The notes beneath the pieces were generated by a model. It made no database searches. It was not told where the DNA came from and was given only the letters and a program-made list of their open reading frames with translations. Source: JAUMBM01 sp964441755 (GTDB taxonomy: Bacteria; Bacteroidota; Bacteroidia; Chitinophagales; Saprospiraceae). Taken from it: a stretch of 64,000 bases of DNA. Position numbers and translations under genes: made by a program. Of the stretch, positions 61,745-64,000 are shown piece after piece (positions within the stretch are counted from its first letter, which is position 1; each line of letters starts with the position of its first letter). The DNA lies in the NCBI GenBank assembly GCA_964441755.1, contig CAYTVG010000003.1:248001-312000 (forward strand), written 5' to 3'.

Positions 61745-62043
61745 AATATCTGTTGTTTTAATGGACTAATAGGAAGCAATTCAGTTGCGGCAGAACGAAT
61801 AGCGAACCTTGCAGATACAAGGGGCTGTATCGTATTGGCGCAGAAGTAAACCCGGGAGCCTATAGCTTATTTTTTTACAGGGCCTCGACAATCCATTTAC
61901 GCATATTTTCAGCTTTTCAGGTCACACAACAATTAACCATGCCCTTAGAAAAACACGAAAACACACAAAAAATTGCTATCAACCCTGACCAAAAACTTCG
62001 ATCACACCTCCGGACCTAAACCTCCCCTTTACGGGTAAGCAAA
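61745..62043. other. gene-free region upstream of the SPFH gene
   Basis: About 300 bases between pntB and the SPFH gene. The region holds no exact TAnnTTTG box and no long hairpin. Nothing else recognised. Confidence 0.5.
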
Positions 62044-63468
62044 TTAAAGCCCTTTTAGTTCCGAAACAAGTGAAGTAAGAACCTTTTTGGCATCACCAAA
62101 AAGCATTTTATTTTTTGGATGGAAGAAAAGCGGATTTTCGATACCGGCATAACCGGCACTCATACCTCTTTTGACCACGATTGTATGCTTAGCATTCCAC
62201 ACTTTAAGTACGGGCATACCGTAGATAGGGCTGGAGGGATCATCCTCAGCAGCAGGATTGACAACGTCGTTGGCACCCACAATGACCACCACATCAGTAT
62301 CTTTCAACAGCTCGTTGGCCTCTTCGAGATCCAGCAGTTTGGGATAAGGCACATCAGCCTCTGCCAGCAACACATTCATATGCCCCGGCATACGACCAGC
62401 GACAGGATGTATGGCATAGCGCACCGTTACGCCATTGGCTTCCAACAGATCATCAACCTCTTTGAGTGCCTTTTGCGCCTGGGCTACAGCCAGACCATAA
62501 CCGGGAACGAATACGACCGTGCCGGAGTAGTACAGCTGAATAGCTGCATCGTTCATACTTACCTCCCTGACAACCATATCGCCAGTCGCCGCACCACCAG
62601 CACTGCCGCTTGCCGAAGAGCCCCCAAAGCCACCGATCAGTACATTGAGCAGCGAGCGATTCATGGCATTACACATCATAACCGTCAATATGGTACCAGA
62701 AGCCCCTACGAGAATCCCACCCACCAACATAAAATTGCTGCCATAAATCAGACCTGCTGCGGCTGCCGACAAACCGCTAAATGAGTTGAGCAACGAGATA
62801 ACCACCGGCATATCAGCACCGCCAATAGGAGCCACAAAGTATATCCCATACAGCAATGCTATTACCATAAATACCAGCGCCAGTGAGAAAGAAGCCTCCT
62901 CCATTTGCAGCGTGAGCATACCTCCTATTACCAGTGCCGCCAGCAACAACAGCATGTTGACAATGTGCTGCATGGGCAGTGTGAAGCTATCATCTTTTAC
63001 GACACCCTCCAGTTTGCCATACGCAAGAAAGCTACCAGTGAAAGCGATACCCCCGACCAGCAGAGCTGCCAGGATAATGATCATCTGCCCCTCATCCAGC
63101 TGACGTTGTCCGGCAAAAAATAAATTGAGCTCAATAATGCCCAGCAGTACAGCAGTAGCCCCACCCAGGCCATTGAAAATGGAAACCATCTGCGGCATGG
63201 CAGTCATGGCAATCCGGCGCGCCGATACAGTACCAATCACTGCGCCCAGCGCTAATGCGGCCAGCAACCAGCCATAATTATTGTTGGCACCTTCCATGGG
63301 ACTCAGGCAGGCTGCCAGGATAGCCAATGCCATCCCTACGCCTGCAATCATATTGCCTTTACGGGCCGTATCGGGCGAACTCAGCAGACGCAGACCCCAC
63401 ACGAAGCCCACCGTACCCAGCAGATAACCCATTTCTACTAAAAATATAGCTGTCATAAGCAACAACAT
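62044..63468 (-). CDS. pntB: NAD(P) transhydrogenase subunit beta
   Basis: PntB forms most of the proton channel and the NADP(H)-binding domain III of the membrane transhydrogenase, which makes NADPH from NADH using the proton gradient. The 474-residue length is normal. The first 280 or so residues are membrane helices (AILAACLSP, LLGIIELNLFFAGQ, VISLLNSFSGLSAAAAGLIYG). Then comes the NADP domain with VFVPGYGLAVAQAQ, HPVAGRMPGHMNVLLAEADVPY, and VVIVGANDVVNPAA. ATG 63456 is an alternative start. It is the last gene of pntAA-pntAB-pntB. Confidence 0.96.
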   Translation of the reverse strand: MLLLMTAIFLVEMGYLLGTVGFVWGLRLLSSPDTARKGNMIAGVGMALAILAACLSPMEGANNNYGWLLAALALGAVIGTVSARRIAMTAMPQMVSIFNGLGGATAVLLGIIELNLFFAGQRQLDEGQMIIILAALLVGGIAFTGSFLAYGKLEGVVKDDSFTLPMQHIVNMLLLLAALVIGGMLTLQMEEASFSLALVFMVIALLYGIYFVAPIGGADMPVVISLLNSFSGLSAAAAGLIYGSNFMLVGGILVGASGTILTVMMCNAMNRSLLNVLIGGFGGSSASGSAGGAATGDMVVREVSMNDAAIQLYYSGTVVFVPGYGLAVAQAQKALKEVDDLLEANGVTVRYAIHPVAGRMPGHMNVLLAEADVPYPKLLDLEEANELLKDTDVVVIVGANDVVNPAAEDDPSSPIYGMPVLKVWNAKHTIVVKRGMSAGYAGIENPLFFHPKNKMLFGDAKKVLTSLVSELKGL

Positions 63469-63555
63469 TCATTGATCATTATTGAAAGGACGCAATGCCA
63501 ATGCACCAGTCCGATTCATCTGGCCGACGGCTCCCTGTTCCGCCGGCAAAGTTTA

Positions 63556-63873
63556 TCACTTGGCTGGTTTCTTCTTCTTGAACATCTCCAGCATTCGGTC
63601 TGTCACGACAAAGCCACCTACTGCATTGACCATGCCCAATACGACACCTACAAAGCCCATCGCCAGCGTCAGGTAGTCGTCCGGCTTAGCCTCTCTGACC
63701 AGCAGGATCGCCCCGATGATTACAACGCCACTGATGGCATTAGCCCCCGACATGAGCGGCGTATGCAGCACGGTTGGTACCTTGGCAATAATTTCAAACC
63801 CCAGCACAACAGTAAATACCAACAGATATATCAGCAGCAGATTGTCGATAAAAAACTGGAAAAACCCTTCCAT
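63556..63873 (-). CDS. pntAB: NAD(P) transhydrogenase subunit alpha, membrane part
   Basis: A 105-residue membrane protein with three to four helices (LLLIYLLVFTVVLGFEII, ISGVVIIGAILLV, LAMGFVGVVLGMVNAVGG) and the family block KVPTVLHTPLMSGANAISGV. It is the detached C-terminal membrane segment of PntA, as in three-subunit transhydrogenases. It follows pntAA by about 50 bases and precedes pntB by 87, all one strand. Confidence 0.95.
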   Translation of the reverse strand: MEGFFQFFIDNLLLIYLLVFTVVLGFEIIAKVPTVLHTPLMSGANAISGVVIIGAILLVREAKPDDYLTLAMGFVGVVLGMVNAVGGFVVTDRMLEMFKKKKPAK

Positions 63874-63924
63874 AATATGGATATTTATTGGCTAAATTTA
63901 AATGGAAACGAACCCGTTACACCC

Positions 63925-64000
63925 TCAGGACGGCAATGCCGTAAAGCAGGCGCCCCGAATAATTTCGTTGCTAAGATCAAGGTTAAACTCTCCTTTGGGT
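63925..64000 (-). CDS. pntAA: NAD(P) transhydrogenase subunit alpha, NAD-binding part (3' end only)
   Basis: The last 24 codons before a TGA at 63927-63925 read PKGEFNLDLSNEIIRGACFT and a few more residues. GEFxLDLxxEIIxGA is the usual C-terminus of the soluble NAD-binding PntAA protein, and the position upstream of pntAB fits. The rest lies beyond the window, so no more can be said about it. Confidence 0.75.
   Translation of the reverse strand, partial: PKGEFNLDLSNEIIRGACFTALPS

Noticed and set aside
1..64000. CRISPR array, prophage, IS element or integron
   Set aside because: No regularly spaced direct repeats, transposase, integrase or phage structural genes were found.

Overview
The window reads as a chromosomal segment of a Bacteroidota bacterium, most likely from the Saprospiria (Lewinella-like) side of the phylum. 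The signs are a short primary sigma factor without region 1.1, promoters of the TAnnTTTG type, a giant secreted protein with a type IX secretion (T9SS) sorting tail, PorE-like and PorG-like envelope proteins, a DUF2795 protein, a DUF5689/TonB-receptor pair, and futalosine-pathway menaquinone genes. No phage, IS element, integrase or CRISPR array was seen. Species assignment is inference only.

Layout. 1-5.5 kb: end of a secreted TPR protein, gyrA, and divergently lolD, a nicotinamidase-like protein lacking its catalytic residues, and maf. 5.5-12.6 kb: on the minus strand a TonB receptor, a DUF5689 lipoprotein and a TrmN6-like tRNA methyltransferase; divergently a secreted endonuclease/exonuclease/phosphatase. 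12.7-14.9 kb: a PorE-like OmpA lipoprotein and tRNA-Thr(CGT). 15.5-21.1 kb: a thioester alpha-2-macroglobulin lipoprotein. 21.2-29.8 kb: a 2867-residue T9SS cargo protein. 30-36 kb: a helical-repeat protein, a DUF2795 protein, a secreted transglutaminase-like protein, queA and an FtsX/MacB-type permease. 36-42.4 kb: rpoD, pnp, rpsO, etfA, etfB. 42.5-47.5 kb: a TPR protein, a GT2 glycosyltransferase, an aldo/keto reductase, an FAD oxidoreductase and arginine deiminase. 47.8-54.7 kb: ferredoxin-NADP reductase type 2, an unlisted small membrane protein, a caspase-lipase fusion, a PorG-like barrel and a GT2. 55-64 kb: mqnE, a histidine phosphatase, mqnA, valS, an SPFH/band-7 protein and the split transhydrogenase pntAA-pntAB-pntB, cut by the right edge.

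How the genes fit together. Much is housekeeping (gyrA, rpoD, pnp, rpsO, queA, valS, maf, lolD). A redox theme links menaquinone synthesis, ETF, FNR and transhydrogenase. The envelope theme covers T9SS parts and cargo, alpha-2-macroglobulin, and a TonB/OB-fold/nuclease set that could scavenge extracellular nucleic acid (inference). Five of the six convergent gene junctions hold a long near-perfect hairpin, and TAnnTTTG boxes precede many genes; two of them help decide start codons. The most unusual coding region is the cytoplasmic caspase-lipase fusion near 51 kb, followed by the dead nicotinamidase homologue near 4.5 kb.
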